Origin: Flavobacteriales bacterium
GTDB lineage: Bacteria > Bacteroidota > Bacteroidia > UBA10329
Reading direction: 5' to 3'
NCBI GenBank assembly: GCA_020635495.1
Contig: JACJZQ010000007.1
Coordinates: 1 to 64,000 of the forward strand
Length of the DNA stretch: 64,000 bases
Notes under the pieces: model-generated
What the model was told of the DNA's origin: nothing
Seen by the model: only the letters and a program-made list of their open reading frames with translations
The model's database searches: none
Program-made: the position numbers and the translations under genes
Part shown: positions 18,004 through 27,042 of the stretch, one piece after another
Layout of the letters: each line of letters opens with the position of its first letter
How positions within the stretch are numbered: the first letter of the stretch is position 1

Positions 18004-19085
18004 GCCGCCTGTGCAATAGGATTTCGGAGTTCATCCGGATACTGTTCCTGCAACGCCTTTACTCGCGGATTCATAACCGCAAACCAAAGAGGCGGAACCA
18101 ACGCCAATACGATCATTCCCGGGTAGCCTGTGGGCATCTGAGGCGCATCGTCAAAGTGTCTGAGTATCTGATATTTTCTACTCGCTTTGTAATGATGGTC
18201 GCTGTGTCGTGTAAGTTCAAAAAGCAATAACCTACCCATCGGATGGTTGCTATTCCAACTATGTATCGGTAGCACTTTCTTGAAGCCTTTATCGGTTTTG
18301 TGACGGGCCAAACCGTAATGCTCTACGTAATTCACCACCTCGAGAAGCGAGAAACCGATAATCGAAGCGATCAACGTCAGCGCCATGGTCTGCAATCCAA
18401 AAATGGCGGCAACGCCAACCAGCAGACCGATCTGACAGAACGCATAGAAGATCATCTCATTGCTCCAATGGTACCAAGGAAGACCGTTCTTCTTCAATCG
18501 CTCCACTTCCAATTGCCATGCTGAAAGGTAACCCATCACCACCGATCGGAAAATGAAGGTGTAGAAGACCTCACCATAACGCGCGGTTGCAGGATCTTCC
18601 TCTGTGCTCACATTCTTGTGATGTCCTCGATTATGCTCTATGAAGAAATGCATGTACTGAGCGGTTAACAGCAATGCTTTTGCCATCCACTGTTCAGATT
18701 TTTTCTTTCGGTGACCAAGTTCATGCGCTACGTTGATTCCGAATGCGGCACACCCGATTCCCATCGTAAAGGTCATCCCCGCAATCTCATAAATGGCCAG
18801 ATCGGGTTGGCTTACTGAGTACATGAAAAAGACGAAAAGCGCCCATTGTACTGGAACAATTGCGTAGACCAGGTAGTCATAAATCCTGTCTTCCTTTTCC
18901 ACTTCCTCCTCCGCTTCCGAAAGGTTTACCGTTGAGCCTTTACTGATCAACTCGATTATCGGAATCATGATGTACACGAAAATGGGAAGAAACCAAGCCC
19001 ACATTCCTTTTGCATACAAGGCGTAGAAACCGAAAATAGGAATGAGGAACACGAATAAATACTTGAGCGCTCTGAATTTTGGCAT
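18000..19085 (-). CDS. AlkB-type alkane/fatty-acyl hydroxylase
   Basis: 361 residues from the ATG at 19085, an integral membrane di-iron monooxygenase with about six membrane segments. The histidine clusters are HELGH (121-125), EHNRGHH (150-156), NYVEHYGL (252-259) and RHSDHH (293-298), the set found in AlkB and related non-heme hydroxylases. The family oxidises the terminal carbon of alkanes or related lipids using rubredoxin. No rubredoxin gene is visible nearby. An extension to 19181 is rejected because it would run through the palindrome and the divergent tetR start. Likely control is by the divergent TetR protein. Confidence 0.88.
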   Translation of the reverse strand: MPKFRALKYLFVFLIPIFGFYALYAKGMWAWFLPIFVYIMIPIIELISKGSTVNLSEAEEEVEKEDRIYDYLVYAIVPVQWALFVFFMYSVSQPDLAIYEIAGMTFTMGIGCAAFGINVAHELGHRKKKSEQWMAKALLLTAQYMHFFIEHNRGHHKNVSTEEDPATARYGEVFYTFIFRSVVMGYLSAWQLEVERLKKNGLPWYHWSNEMIFYAFCQIGLLVGVAAIFGLQTMALTLIASIIGFSLLEVVNYVEHYGLARHKTDKGFKKVLPIHSWNSNHPMGRLLLFELTRHSDHHYKASRKYQILRHFDDAPQMPTGYPGMIVLALVPPLWFAVMNPRVKALQEQYPDELRNPIAQAA

Positions 19086-19129
19086 GATGACAAAAATTTG
19101 GTTGATACTAAAGTAGAAAGAAAAATTAG

Positions 19130-19162
19130 AAAGTAAACTATTTTTCATTTTTAGTTTACTTT
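19130..19162. promoter_or_regulatory. 33-bp palindrome, probable operator between alkB and tetR
   Basis: Two perfect 11-base arms (AAAGTAAACTA at 19130-19140 and TAGTTTACTTT at 19152-19162) are separated by 11 bases. The palindrome lies in the 84-base divergent region and overlaps the tetR -7 box. TetR regulators usually bind such sites and repress both genes; binding here is inferred. Confidence 0.7.
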
Positions 19163-19164
19163 TG
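19157..19164 (+). promoter_or_regulatory. Candidate -7 promoter element for tetR
   Basis: TACTTTTG lies inside the right arm of the palindrome, 5 bases before the ATG at 19170. The transcript would be nearly leaderless and the operator would cover the promoter. Confidence 0.5.
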
Positions 19165-19169
19165 TTCTG

Positions 19170-19772
19170 ATGGGAAGACAATCGGTAGAGAAAGAAAGAA
19201 TAAAAGACCCGAGAAAGCGTGACGCTTGGGTAGAAACACTACTTCCTTACTTCATTCAGAATGGCATAAAAGCAACGCCTATAGATGAGGTTGTTTCAAT
19301 CCTTGGCAAATCTAAAGCCACTATATACAAACACTTCGAATCACATCATGAGATTGTTTCCTTGGTAATTGGGCGAAAGCTGAACGACCTGAAACATTTC
19401 GTTCCAATTCTTGCCGATGCTTCTAAATCTTACCAAGAACGATACGTTTTGGCAGTAGCATACATTTCTAAGCATTTGGGAGACGTAAGCAACGTTTTCC
19501 TCTCTGATCTGAAGGAGATCTATCCCGACCTATGGAACCTTATCAATTCATTCAAACTATTAGCGCTGAATGAATTACGCACGTTTTACATCAGCGGAAT
19601 TCAGGATGGGACATTCGAAGACATTAATCCGGATCTGATGGTTCTCAGTGATGAGTTGTTTTTCGATGCGCTGACAAACCCAGAATACCTTACCTCTAAA
19701 GGTTTGAACCTTCAGGCAGCTTTCGAGAGTTATTTTAAAATGCGGTTCACTGGCATTTTGAAGCGCGGCTAA
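19170..19772 (+). CDS. TetR/AcrR-family transcriptional regulator
   Basis: 200 residues. The N-terminal helix-turn-helix (about residues 18-64) has the family pattern ATPIDEVVSILGKSKATIYKHFESHHEIV. The remaining two thirds are helical and should bind a ligand, unknown here but perhaps a fatty acid or acyl-CoA given the neighbour genes. It is divergent from the alkB-like gene across the palindrome at 19130-19162, so autoregulation and repression of that gene are likely. Confidence 0.85.
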   Translation: MGRQSVEKERIKDPRKRDAWVETLLPYFIQNGIKATPIDEVVSILGKSKATIYKHFESHHEIVSLVIGRKLNDLKHFVPILADASKSYQERYVLAVAYISKHLGDVSNVFLSDLKEIYPDLWNLINSFKLLALNELRTFYISGIQDGTFEDINPDLMVLSDELFFDALTNPEYLTSKGLNLQAAFESYFKMRFTGILKRG

Positions 19773-19787
19773 ACATTTCAACACGCT

Positions 19788-19795
19788 TAACTTCG
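19788..19795 (+). promoter_or_regulatory. Candidate -7 promoter element for the flavoprotein gene
   Basis: TAACTTCG ends 5 bases before the ATG at 19801, which implies a nearly leaderless mRNA. Confidence 0.4.
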
Positions 19796-19800
19796 CCTCT

Positions 19801-21009
19801 ATGAAAGTTGCCGTTATCGGAGGTGGTGCTGCAGGATTCTTTGCTGCCATTCACGCAAAGGAGAATCATCCGACTGCGACTGTCACCATTTTCGAAAAAT
19901 CACAGAAATTACTCGCGAAAGTGAAGGTTTCTGGTGGAGGAAGGTGCAACGTAACCAACGGAACGGATTCCATTGCCGAACTGACGAAAGGCTACCCACG
20001 GGGTGAAAAGCAGCTCAAAAAAGCGTTTTCGGTTTTCAATAATTGCGATACACAAGCATGGTTTGAAAAACGTGGAGTGAAACTCTATACACAGGAAGAC
20101 AACCGAGTTTTTCCCGTTTCGAATAGTTCGCAGACCATCATTGATTGCCTTTTGAATGAAACCAAGCGATTGGGAATTCAGATCCGAACTGGGACTGGTG
20201 TTTCGCGAATTCAACCTATTGAAGGCCGAATAAGACTGCATCTTTCAGATAATGAATCCCAAGAATTCGACAAGGCGGTAATAGCTACTGGCGGTTCTCC
20301 AAAGCGCTCTGGATTCGAATGGTTGGAATCGTTGGGGCATGAAATCGTGGAACCTGTTCCTTCGCTTTTCACCTTCAATATGCCGAATGAATCCGTCACG
20401 CAACTGATGGGCGTGGTTGCTGATAACGCACTGGTCAATATTCAAGGAACGAAGTTGAAAGCCCAGGGACCGTTACTGATCACTCATTGGGGAATGAGCG
20501 GCCCGGCAATCCTGAAACTTTCGGCATTTGGGGCAAGAATCCTTAGCGAAATGAATTATCAATTCAAGGTTCAAGTGAACTGGGCTGGCGAATTGAATTA
20601 TGACCAAGTTTTGGAAACATTGAATGAGGGGTTGGGTTCAAATCCGAACAAACAGATTTCTAACATCAAACCGTTCGCATTGCCCGACCGACTGTGGCAA
20701 TTTCTGCTTCAGCGAAGCGAAATATCTGAAGGCAAAAAAGCGAATGAACTGAGCAAAAAGCATCTCAATAAGTTGGTGAATGCTCTCACAAACGATGAGT
20801 ATTCTGTAAGTGGAAAAACCACTTTCAAAGAGGAATTTGTGACCTGCGGAGGCGTAAGTCTTTCATCCGTCAATTTCAACACCATGGAAAGCCGTGTGGT
20901 CCCAAACCTCCACTTCGCAGGCGAAGTGTTGGACGTTGATGGAATTACAGGCGGATACAACTTCCAAGCGGCTTGGACAACGGGCTTCATTGCTGGAAAA
21001 CTGAACTGA
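19801..21009 (+). CDS. HI0933/YhiN-family flavoprotein
   Basis: 402 residues. The N-terminal dinucleotide-binding motif is GGGAAGFFAAI (from residue 7), followed by the family hallmark KVKVSGGGRCNVTNG. The end has CGGVSL, LHFAGEVLDVDGITGGYNFQAAW and GFIAG, the usual C-terminal FAD contacts. Members are soluble FAD proteins of uncertain function, and some related enzymes reduce bile-acid or other enones. It overlaps nothing and is followed after one base by trmL, so they form a two-gene operon. Confidence 0.88.
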   Translation: MKVAVIGGGAAGFFAAIHAKENHPTATVTIFEKSQKLLAKVKVSGGGRCNVTNGTDSIAELTKGYPRGEKQLKKAFSVFNNCDTQAWFEKRGVKLYTQEDNRVFPVSNSSQTIIDCLLNETKRLGIQIRTGTGVSRIQPIEGRIRLHLSDNESQEFDKAVIATGGSPKRSGFEWLESLGHEIVEPVPSLFTFNMPNESVTQLMGVVADNALVNIQGTKLKAQGPLLITHWGMSGPAILKLSAFGARILSEMNYQFKVQVNWAGELNYDQVLETLNEGLGSNPNKQISNIKPFALPDRLWQFLLQRSEISEGKKANELSKKHLNKLVNALTNDEYSVSGKTTFKEEFVTCGGVSLSSVNFNTMESRVVPNLHFAGEVLDVDGITGGYNFQAAWTTGFIAGKLN

Positions 21010-21010
21010 A

Positions 21011-21469
21011 ATGGGATTGAATATCGTTCTAATTGAACCTGAAATACCGAACAACACAGGCAACATCGGTCGGTTGAGTTTGGCTTCGGGTTCCACGCTT
21101 CATCTGGTCAAGCCATTCGGGTTTGAGCTTTCCGACTCTCGAGTTAAACGCGCTGGATTGGATTACTGGCAGCACGTTGATCTGCAGATATACGAAAACA
21201 CGGATGCGTTTTTCAAGAAGCAAGCGGACAAGAAAATGGCATTCTTCTCAAGTCACGGAACCAAGTCGGTTTGGGATCTTGAGTTTGAAGATGGAATGTT
21301 CCTCATATTCGGGAAAGAATCGGTTGGCCTTTCGAAGGAAATCACTTCTGCCAATTCGGATAAACTCTACAAGATTCCGATCCACAGCGAACACATTCGA
21401 AGCTTAAACCTAGCGAACGCGGTGAGTGTGGTTGTTTATGAAGGGTTACGGCAGTTGAGTCTTACTTGA
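21011..21469 (+). CDS. trmL: tRNA (cytidine/uridine-34-2'-O)-methyltransferase
   Basis: 152 residues, the usual length of this small SPOUT methyltransferase. Motifs are EPEIPNNTGNIGRL near the N-terminus, LDYWQHV in the middle, FGKESVGLS and the knot region RSLNLANAVSVVVYE. It methylates the wobble ribose of certain tRNA-Leu species. The stop overlaps the convergent TPR gene by 8 bases. Confidence 0.93.
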   Translation: MGLNIVLIEPEIPNNTGNIGRLSLASGSTLHLVKPFGFELSDSRVKRAGLDYWQHVDLQIYENTDAFFKKQADKKMAFFSSHGTKSVWDLEFEDGMFLIFGKESVGLSKEITSANSDKLYKIPIHSEHIRSLNLANAVSVVVYEGLRQLSLT

Positions 21470-22070
21470 TAAGAGAAAGTCCCTCCAACGCGGACTCATC
21501 ATCTGGAGAAAGTAAAAGCACCTTACTGAAAAGCACTTTCGCTTCACGCATTTTCCCCATTTTCAAACTGGTCCAAGCCATCATCAGGTTGAAATCGTAA
21601 TCGAACGGATAAAGGTTGAATCCGACCTGAAAATGCTGCAACGCCTTATCGAATTCCTCTCTTCCGTAGAAGATAAGTCCAAGGCGATAATGCGCCTGTG
21701 AGTTTTTGGCATCGATACGGAGAATGTTCTCATACTGCGTTTTCACCTGATCCCAATTACCTACTGCAGCCGCTGGATAAACGTAACCGAATTTCGCTTC
21801 AACTGAGGCTGGCATCAGCTCGATAGCCTTCTTGTAATAGGCCATGGATTCGGTAAAAAGTCCGGCTGAATAATGCAACCACCCAAGTCTAAGGTTCAAC
21901 TCGTAAGACGTTTCGCTGTACACAGATTTAAGGTCCTTGATGGCACCAGTAAAATCGCTACTTGCTTCTTTCGTGTAACTCGATTTGAAAGCCGCTTGCA
22001 ACTTGGCATCCTGTGCCATGGTTCCTGTCCAGATAACGGTCAACATCAATATGGAAATCAGACTTTTCAT
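21462..22070 (-). CDS. Exported TPR-repeat protein
   Basis: 202 residues with a signal peptide ending GTMA. The body is a run of TPR-like helical pairs (for example LGWLHYSAGLFTESMAYYKKAIELMP and HYRLGLIFYGREEFDKALQHFQVG), about four units. TPR domains mediate protein contacts, so a periplasmic scaffold role is likely. It is the last gene of the minus-strand operon and starts 3 bases after the beta-barrel gene. The partner is probably the TPR-barrel protein encoded next to it. Confidence 0.8.
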   Translation of the reverse strand: MKSLISILMLTVIWTGTMAQDAKLQAAFKSSYTKEASSDFTGAIKDLKSVYSETSYELNLRLGWLHYSAGLFTESMAYYKKAIELMPASVEAKFGYVYPAAAVGNWDQVKTQYENILRIDAKNSQAHYRLGLIFYGREEFDKALQHFQVGFNLYPFDYDFNLMMAWTSLKMGKMREAKVLFSKVLLLSPDDESALEGLSLIK

Positions 22071-22073
22071 GCC

Positions 22074-23327
22074 TTAAAAATTATAGTTCAAACCTACGTA
22101 GAAAGAGTGGAAATTGTAGTTCTCAGAATGCTCTCCAAGTACGGCCTCACCAATTGGTAGTGGGTTTACAATCCCAGGCAAGTAGAACAACCTGGATTCC
22201 ACCGAGTATGTTAATGACATTCCGAAATTATCGATCGGGTAATAGCTTGGCGTAAGGGTCCACATCCAATTCAATCTATCTGTTGCATTATTGACAAAAT
22301 CCAAGCCAACATCCTCAAATGCAATCACACGATTGTTCCATGTGAATGAAGTTCTGAGCCACATGCGTTTAAAAATATTTCCTCCCAGTGTCTGTCTGAA
22401 GAACGGATTGGGCGCTTCACCACCAATATTGTAACCCCCTGATGTAATAGAAAAAAGCTTCTGGTTGTGCAACGGATACCATGTCAGCGAACCTCCAACC
22501 ATGTATTTGTTGGTGTCTGTATCCTGAAAGTATCCTCCGATCAGCGATGCATGGACATTTCCGAACTGCTGTCTTATGGCAAGTGTTGCGCTTAGGTCAT
22601 AAACCTTATTCTCTCCAGATTCCCAGTATTGCATTACAAAAGACGGAGTTATGGTAGTGTGCTTTGCGGCCTGAATGCTTAATGATGCCAAATAGCCTAC
22701 CTGCCAAACAGGAATGTTTTCGGTATTGGACGTATCGGGCTGACCAGGTCTTGTCTGAGTTAGATAATTAACACCATGACTCAGTGATAGCCTCTTTCCT
22801 AGCTGATGGTTTAGAAACAGACTAACATACGGCATGTTGCTAGGCGCATCAACCGATGCCGTCAATGCTCCTGGCAGATCAACAGTGAACTTTTCGGCTG
22901 ACGAAATTCGATAACCTCCAATAACAGAAATGCCACTCAACCATTTTGGCCGGATAACCTTAATGGTATCCTTTTCTGAATCAGACATTGCACTTGTCTT
23001 TACCAAGGCAGTGAACGAGCTACCAGCATAAACTGACGACCAGTATCCATAATGTTTTGCAAAAGGATCCGCGCTGCTGAACTTCAATGCTTTTTCAAAC
23101 TCCTTTTCGGCTTTGAAGTATTTGCCCAGCATGAAGTTGGCGTATCCGTTCCGAGCACGGATGTAGTAGTAATCGGCACCTGATTTTTTGGCGAGTTTGC
23201 CCAATCGGACAACCTCCGCCCAATCGCCTTTCATATAGGCATCATAATGGGCTTTATCAGACCATTCCTGAGCGTGACCAAGCGCTGCAACGAGTAGAAA
23301 TGATATGACCGTTAAAGCACTTCGCAT
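22074..23327 (-). CDS. Outer-membrane protein: N-terminal TPR plus beta-barrel (YaiO-like)
   Basis: 417 residues with signal peptide (ending GHAQ), a short TPR region (about 25-105; YIRARNGYANFMLGKYFKAEKEF) and then alternating amphipathic strands that end in the aromatic-terminated FYVGLNYNF. That ending is typical of outer-membrane barrels inserted by the Bam complex. The layout resembles YaiO-family proteins. It overlaps the end of the urea-transporter/LytM gene by 16 bases, so the two are translated together. The transported or bound molecule is unknown. Confidence 0.78.
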   Translation of the reverse strand: MRSALTVISFLLVAALGHAQEWSDKAHYDAYMKGDWAEVVRLGKLAKKSGADYYYIRARNGYANFMLGKYFKAEKEFEKALKFSSADPFAKHYGYWSSVYAGSSFTALVKTSAMSDSEKDTIKVIRPKWLSGISVIGGYRISSAEKFTVDLPGALTASVDAPSNMPYVSLFLNHQLGKRLSLSHGVNYLTQTRPGQPDTSNTENIPVWQVGYLASLSIQAAKHTTITPSFVMQYWESGENKVYDLSATLAIRQQFGNVHASLIGGYFQDTDTNKYMVGGSLTWYPLHNQKLFSITSGGYNIGGEAPNPFFRQTLGGNIFKRMWLRTSFTWNNRVIAFEDVGLDFVNNATDRLNWMWTLTPSYYPIDNFGMSLTYSVESRLFYLPGIVNPLPIGEAVLGEHSENYNFHSFYVGLNYNF

Positions 23328-25498
23328 GTGTATTTCTTTTCTACTCCGTTAGAACTGACTGTAAATCCAGCAATTCCATCCTGATTGAGTTCAATGCCGA
23401 AGTCCTTTTGAAGCCGAGTTGTGCCTAAAGCTTTTACCTGAAGCGATGACTGCAATTTCAACCATTCAGGCTCCAAAGAATCATCAATTTCCGTGTAAAC
23501 CACCTCAAAATCGGCCTTAACTACGGTGTAAAATGGCGAAGCCACATCCAGCAATCCTTTCAGCAGCCCAGAATAGATATCATCTACTGGAAAGTGGTCA
23601 GTAACCTCAAGATCCTGATAGAAACCGAGCATGACTTTGTAAGCCCCCATGTAAAATTGGAAGAGTGGCGAACGCTTATCACCAACAAATCGTGTAAAGT
23701 AGAACAGCGTTTCGTTGTTCACGAAATAGGCCACTGCTTCGGTTGTATGGCAGTATATGTAAGTATGATTATACGCATCGGTGAAGACTTCCCACTCAAA
23801 CCTTTCGCCATCTGACTCCAAGTTCAAGTGCATGCCGGGAATAAGACTGAATGCCTTCTTCAGTAGCGGATTCACCTTCACATTGGAAATGGTCTGTCCT
23901 TCCTGCGGATAATCGAAAGAATGGAACTTGTTTCCGCTCTCAGTTTTCCCCATGTAATAGGCAACCGGATACTTCAACGTCTTACTTCCGATATACGGGG
24001 CGGCCTGCATCTGAAAATGGATATGCGGCTCCGGAGACCGTCCCGAATTTCCAAGTGAGGCTACCACCTGACCTTTCTTCACCAACTCGCCTTCATCCAC
24101 CTTTACACTACCCTTCTTTAGGTGGCTCAGCTTGGTAAAAAGTCCTTCTCCGTGTTTGATAACAACGGTGTTCCCCCAGTTCTTTTTCAGGTTCACATCA
24201 CCGATCATGTTATCGTCAACGTCATTCTCAACCGCAACAACCCAACCTGCCTGTGGCGCCACAACGGGTCGGTTGTAACCGTAGAAATCTTCCAACCGAG
24301 TACCTAGATCACGATAGGTTTTTCCCTTCTCGTCCTCAATCACAAAATCGAAGGCCTCCTTCCATTCGCCCTTGTGCGTTATCTCACCATCATGCCCTTG
24401 AGAAATAGTCCATTCGCCATAAAACGGCAGGTAAATATGGAAGTATGTATCGTTGGCGTAGCGCTCTTTCTGATTCAGAAAACGGTACAGATTTATCTCT
24501 GGAGAATAAGACTGCTCAACAATTGGAGTGAGACCTTTTGGAGCCAGTCTCAGCTTCAAAACATAAAGCGTAACAAGTACAAGTACGTTATAGGGAAGCG
24601 AGTAAATTGGAAGCTGAACAACCGTGAAAACGTTACCGATTGCAGCAATAAGAATGGCGATAATTGGCGATGCCAACGCCACAAGAATGAATGTTCCTCT
24701 GGAAGGAATTATGAAAAATCCACCGAGGGCAATAGCGGACAGAATGAAGTTGAACCCGATATAGCTGTAGTGTAAATGCGAGAACTGTCCTTCCATGAAT
24801 CCGAAGAACAGATAGCCACTGAAAAAACCGACCAAAGACAGTACAAAAGCGATGCGGGAAAATCGGATAAGTCCGATAGCGATGACCAATCCAGCCAAGA
24901 CGTTGAACTGGAAGAATATCGCGCCAAGCGAACGCAAGTAGACGTCAATAATGTCTGGAATTGGCAGATTGTCAACGGCCTCGTAGAAGTTGACCAAAGT
25001 CTCGCCACCATAAGCCCAAAGTTCGTTGATGGTATAAATGCCACGTTCTGTAAGGTGCAATCCGCCAAACTCTCTTCCGACCAAAAGCACGGTCCAAACA
25101 CCAAATAAGAACGGAATACTCATAATGGGCAGTCCGTATTTGCTCAGTTGCGCGTTGATGGCCAACGTGAAAAAGAGCGTGAAAACAGACATGAGCACCA
25201 AAAGCAGTACAAATGGCACATTCATATCGTAATAGACGGCCATTACCATGCCCACCATCACACTGTTGAAACTGTACATACCTTCTCGGATGTTCTTGTG
25301 ATCGAACCCAAGAAAATAGGCTACAAGTATGGCAACGGCACCTGCTACCATTGCACTTACACCGACATAAGGATCAATGAAAGAGCACAGCAAAAGGATG
25401 ACAGCAAAGACCTTGTCTAAGCTGAAAAAAATCTGAGAGTAGCTGTGCAACAGCCCCTCCCAGATCAATTTCCAAGTGTATTGCTTTGTCTGCGACAT
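23312..25498 (-). CDS. Urea-transporter-like channel fused to a LytM (M23) domain
   Basis: 728 residues from the ATG at 25498. Residues about 15-320 are a ten-segment membrane domain like the urea transporter family (FDPYVGVSAMVAG, LGFDHKNIREGMYSFNSVMVGM, GLPIMSIPFLFGVW). Residues about 340-500 resemble an M23/LytM domain (VVAPQAGWVVAVENDV, SHLKKGSVKVDEGELVKKGQVVASLGNSG, EPHIHF). His492 and His494 fit the HxH zinc site and His459 the SHL motif, but the usual first His before Asp384 is replaced (EAFDF), so peptidase activity is doubtful. The last 230 residues are unrecognised. It lies in an operon with the barrel and TPR genes. Confidence 0.82.
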   Translation of the reverse strand: MSQTKQYTWKLIWEGLLHSYSQIFFSLDKVFAVILLLCSFIDPYVGVSAMVAGAVAILVAYFLGFDHKNIREGMYSFNSVMVGMVMAVYYDMNVPFVLLLVLMSVFTLFFTLAINAQLSKYGLPIMSIPFLFGVWTVLLVGREFGGLHLTERGIYTINELWAYGGETLVNFYEAVDNLPIPDIIDVYLRSLGAIFFQFNVLAGLVIAIGLIRFSRIAFVLSLVGFFSGYLFFGFMEGQFSHLHYSYIGFNFILSAIALGGFFIIPSRGTFILVALASPIIAILIAAIGNVFTVVQLPIYSLPYNVLVLVTLYVLKLRLAPKGLTPIVEQSYSPEINLYRFLNQKERYANDTYFHIYLPFYGEWTISQGHDGEITHKGEWKEAFDFVIEDEKGKTYRDLGTRLEDFYGYNRPVVAPQAGWVVAVENDVDDNMIGDVNLKKNWGNTVVIKHGEGLFTKLSHLKKGSVKVDEGELVKKGQVVASLGNSGRSPEPHIHFQMQAAPYIGSKTLKYPVAYYMGKTESGNKFHSFDYPQEGQTISNVKVNPLLKKAFSLIPGMHLNLESDGERFEWEVFTDAYNHTYIYCHTTEAVAYFVNNETLFYFTRFVGDKRSPLFQFYMGAYKVMLGFYQDLEVTDHFPVDDIYSGLLKGLLDVASPFYTVVKADFEVVYTEIDDSLEPEWLKLQSSLQVKALGTTRLQKDFGIELNQDGIAGFTVSSNGVEKKYTCEVL

Positions 25499-25504
25499 AG
25501 GCGT

Positions 25505-25530
25505 AAGCTTCAAGCTACAAGTCGAAAGTG
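25505..25530. repeat. Heptamer repeats between UT-LytM and decarboxylase genes (site 1)
   Basis: Units AAGCTTC, AAGCTAC, AAGTCGA and AAGTG follow one another without spacing, just upstream of the ATG at 25498. The same 7-base period occurs at three other junctions of this cluster. Confidence 0.6.
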
Positions 25531-25604
25531 AAATCTGGAATCGGACACAGGCAAGAAACTTAAAGCTTTCAAAAATTGAAGAACCCGATTGTCAAATCCT
25601 TCTG

Positions 25605-25637
25605 CTTGTGACTTACGACTTGTGACTTGCGACTTGA
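25605..25637. repeat. Heptamer repeats after the decarboxylase gene (site 2)
   Basis: Five consecutive 7-base units CTTGTGA, CTTACGA, CTTGTGA, CTTGCGA and CTTGA end exactly at the decarboxylase stop region. On the other strand they read CAAGTCR. Confidence 0.75.
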
Positions 25638-26996
25638 TCATAGTTTGAACTCCTTGAGGTAATCAGGCATTTGTTCCTGCTGATCGATGTTGGTCAGCTC
25701 CTCACGTTTTCGAATGAGGTGCGGTTTTCCCTGTAGATCGATCATAACCACGGCTGGCCGCAGCGCAATAAACTGCATCCATTGGGTCATGTTGTAGGCT
25801 CCAACGGTGTGGACCACAACCTGATCGCCTCGCTTCATTGGTGGCAGCGTGGCATTTTCGCGTACCACATCAATGTTCATGCAAAGCGGACCGTACATCA
25901 CCGTATCTTCCGTATGGTGACTGAACTCCTGTGCAGGACTGATCTTGTGATCATACCAGAACGAAGTGAACATGATATTGACACCGAAGTCCATGATCGT
26001 TGCCTTGCGGCCATCACTCAAACGCTTGTTAGAAATTACCGATCCGAGCAGATAACCTGCCTCATCAATCATAGCGCGGCCCGTTTCCAAAATCAACAAC
26101 GGCAGTTCGTCTTCCACAAAACCCGCATTCATGATAGCGGTTGAAATTGCCTCCGCGTAATCATCAAAACTTGGTGAGGTGTCTGTTCCAGAAAGGAAAG
26201 AACCTTTCAAGGTGTTTTTCGAGGCAAAACCTCCACCCATATCGATGTACTGAATCTTCTTATCGTACTTATTCTTGATGCTCAAAGCCAATTCCGAAAG
26301 CTTGGTTGCAGCCACTCCGTAAGCGTTGGCCGTAAGCATGAATGTTCCGATGTGCGCATGCAGTCCGACAAGATCCATTCTATCGCTGAGGACGATCTTG
26401 TTGATGGCATCCCAGGCCTGACCGTTCTCGTAGTTGAACCCGAATCGATCCCACATTGGGTAAATGCCTGTGTCCATGTTTACGCGAATGGCCACTTTCG
26501 GACGGATTCCGGTTTCCTCGCAGAGTTCTGTTAGCGTATAGAGTTCGTCCAAGTGATCGATATGGATCAAGGATTTGTTCTCCATGGCCAACTTCAACTC
26601 TTCAACGGTTTTATCCGGTCCGTTGAAGATGATCTTTGAACCCGGCACGCCATTTTTCAGTGCCTTCTGGTACTCAAAACCTGAAACAACCTCTGCCCAC
26701 GAACCCAACTTGTGGTAAACGTTACACACCGCACTGATGTAGTTGGTCTTGTAGCTCCACGCAAACTGTACTTTTGGATAGCGCGTATTGAAGGCACGAT
26801 TGGCTTCCTGATACGTTTCGTGAATCGTTTTCTGCGAGATAACGAACAGTGGCGAACCGTAATCTGCTAACAGATCTTTTACCGCACAATCATCAATATG
26901 TGTTACGGGTTCGTACTCAGTTTTAGTACCGAACTTGTTCATTACTCCCGTGTTCAGCCTTCGGATTATTGGCCGCTCATATCTCTGCTTTTCCAT
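25638..26996 (-). CDS. LysA-fold PLP-dependent decarboxylase (group IV)
   Basis: 452 residues from the ATG at 26996. The alanine-racemase-like barrel carries the PLP lysine in WSYKTN (Lys83), GLHAHIGT, the glycine-rich MGGGFAS and ETGRAMIDEAG, all expected for diaminopimelate/arginine/ornithine-type decarboxylases. The substrate motif that reads CESxD in DAP decarboxylase is CMNID here, so the acidic substrate-binding residue is missing and another substrate is likely. It sits downstream of an ATP-grasp ligase and a PqqD-like gene, which suggests secondary metabolism rather than lysine synthesis. Confidence 0.85.
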   Translation of the reverse strand: MEKQRYERPIIRRLNTGVMNKFGTKTEYEPVTHIDDCAVKDLLADYGSPLFVISQKTIHETYQEANRAFNTRYPKVQFAWSYKTNYISAVCNVYHKLGSWAEVVSGFEYQKALKNGVPGSKIIFNGPDKTVEELKLAMENKSLIHIDHLDELYTLTELCEETGIRPKVAIRVNMDTGIYPMWDRFGFNYENGQAWDAINKIVLSDRMDLVGLHAHIGTFMLTANAYGVAATKLSELALSIKNKYDKKIQYIDMGGGFASKNTLKGSFLSGTDTSPSFDDYAEAISTAIMNAGFVEDELPLLILETGRAMIDEAGYLLGSVISNKRLSDGRKATIMDFGVNIMFTSFWYDHKISPAQEFSHHTEDTVMYGPLCMNIDVVRENATLPPMKRGDQVVVHTVGAYNMTQWMQFIALRPAVVMIDLQGKPHLIRKREELTNIDQQEQMPDYLKEFKL

Positions 26997-27010
26997 GTCT
27001 ATAAAGTTTT

Positions 27011-27037
27011 CAGCCGCAAGCTTCAAGCGACAAATTC
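27011..27037. repeat. Heptamer repeats between decarboxylase and IVP genes (site 3)
   Basis: Units AGCCGC, AAGCTTC, AAGCGAC and AAATTC in register, in the 46-base gap between the decarboxylase start and the four-helix-bundle gene. Confidence 0.5.
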
Positions 27038-27042
27038 ATGTT

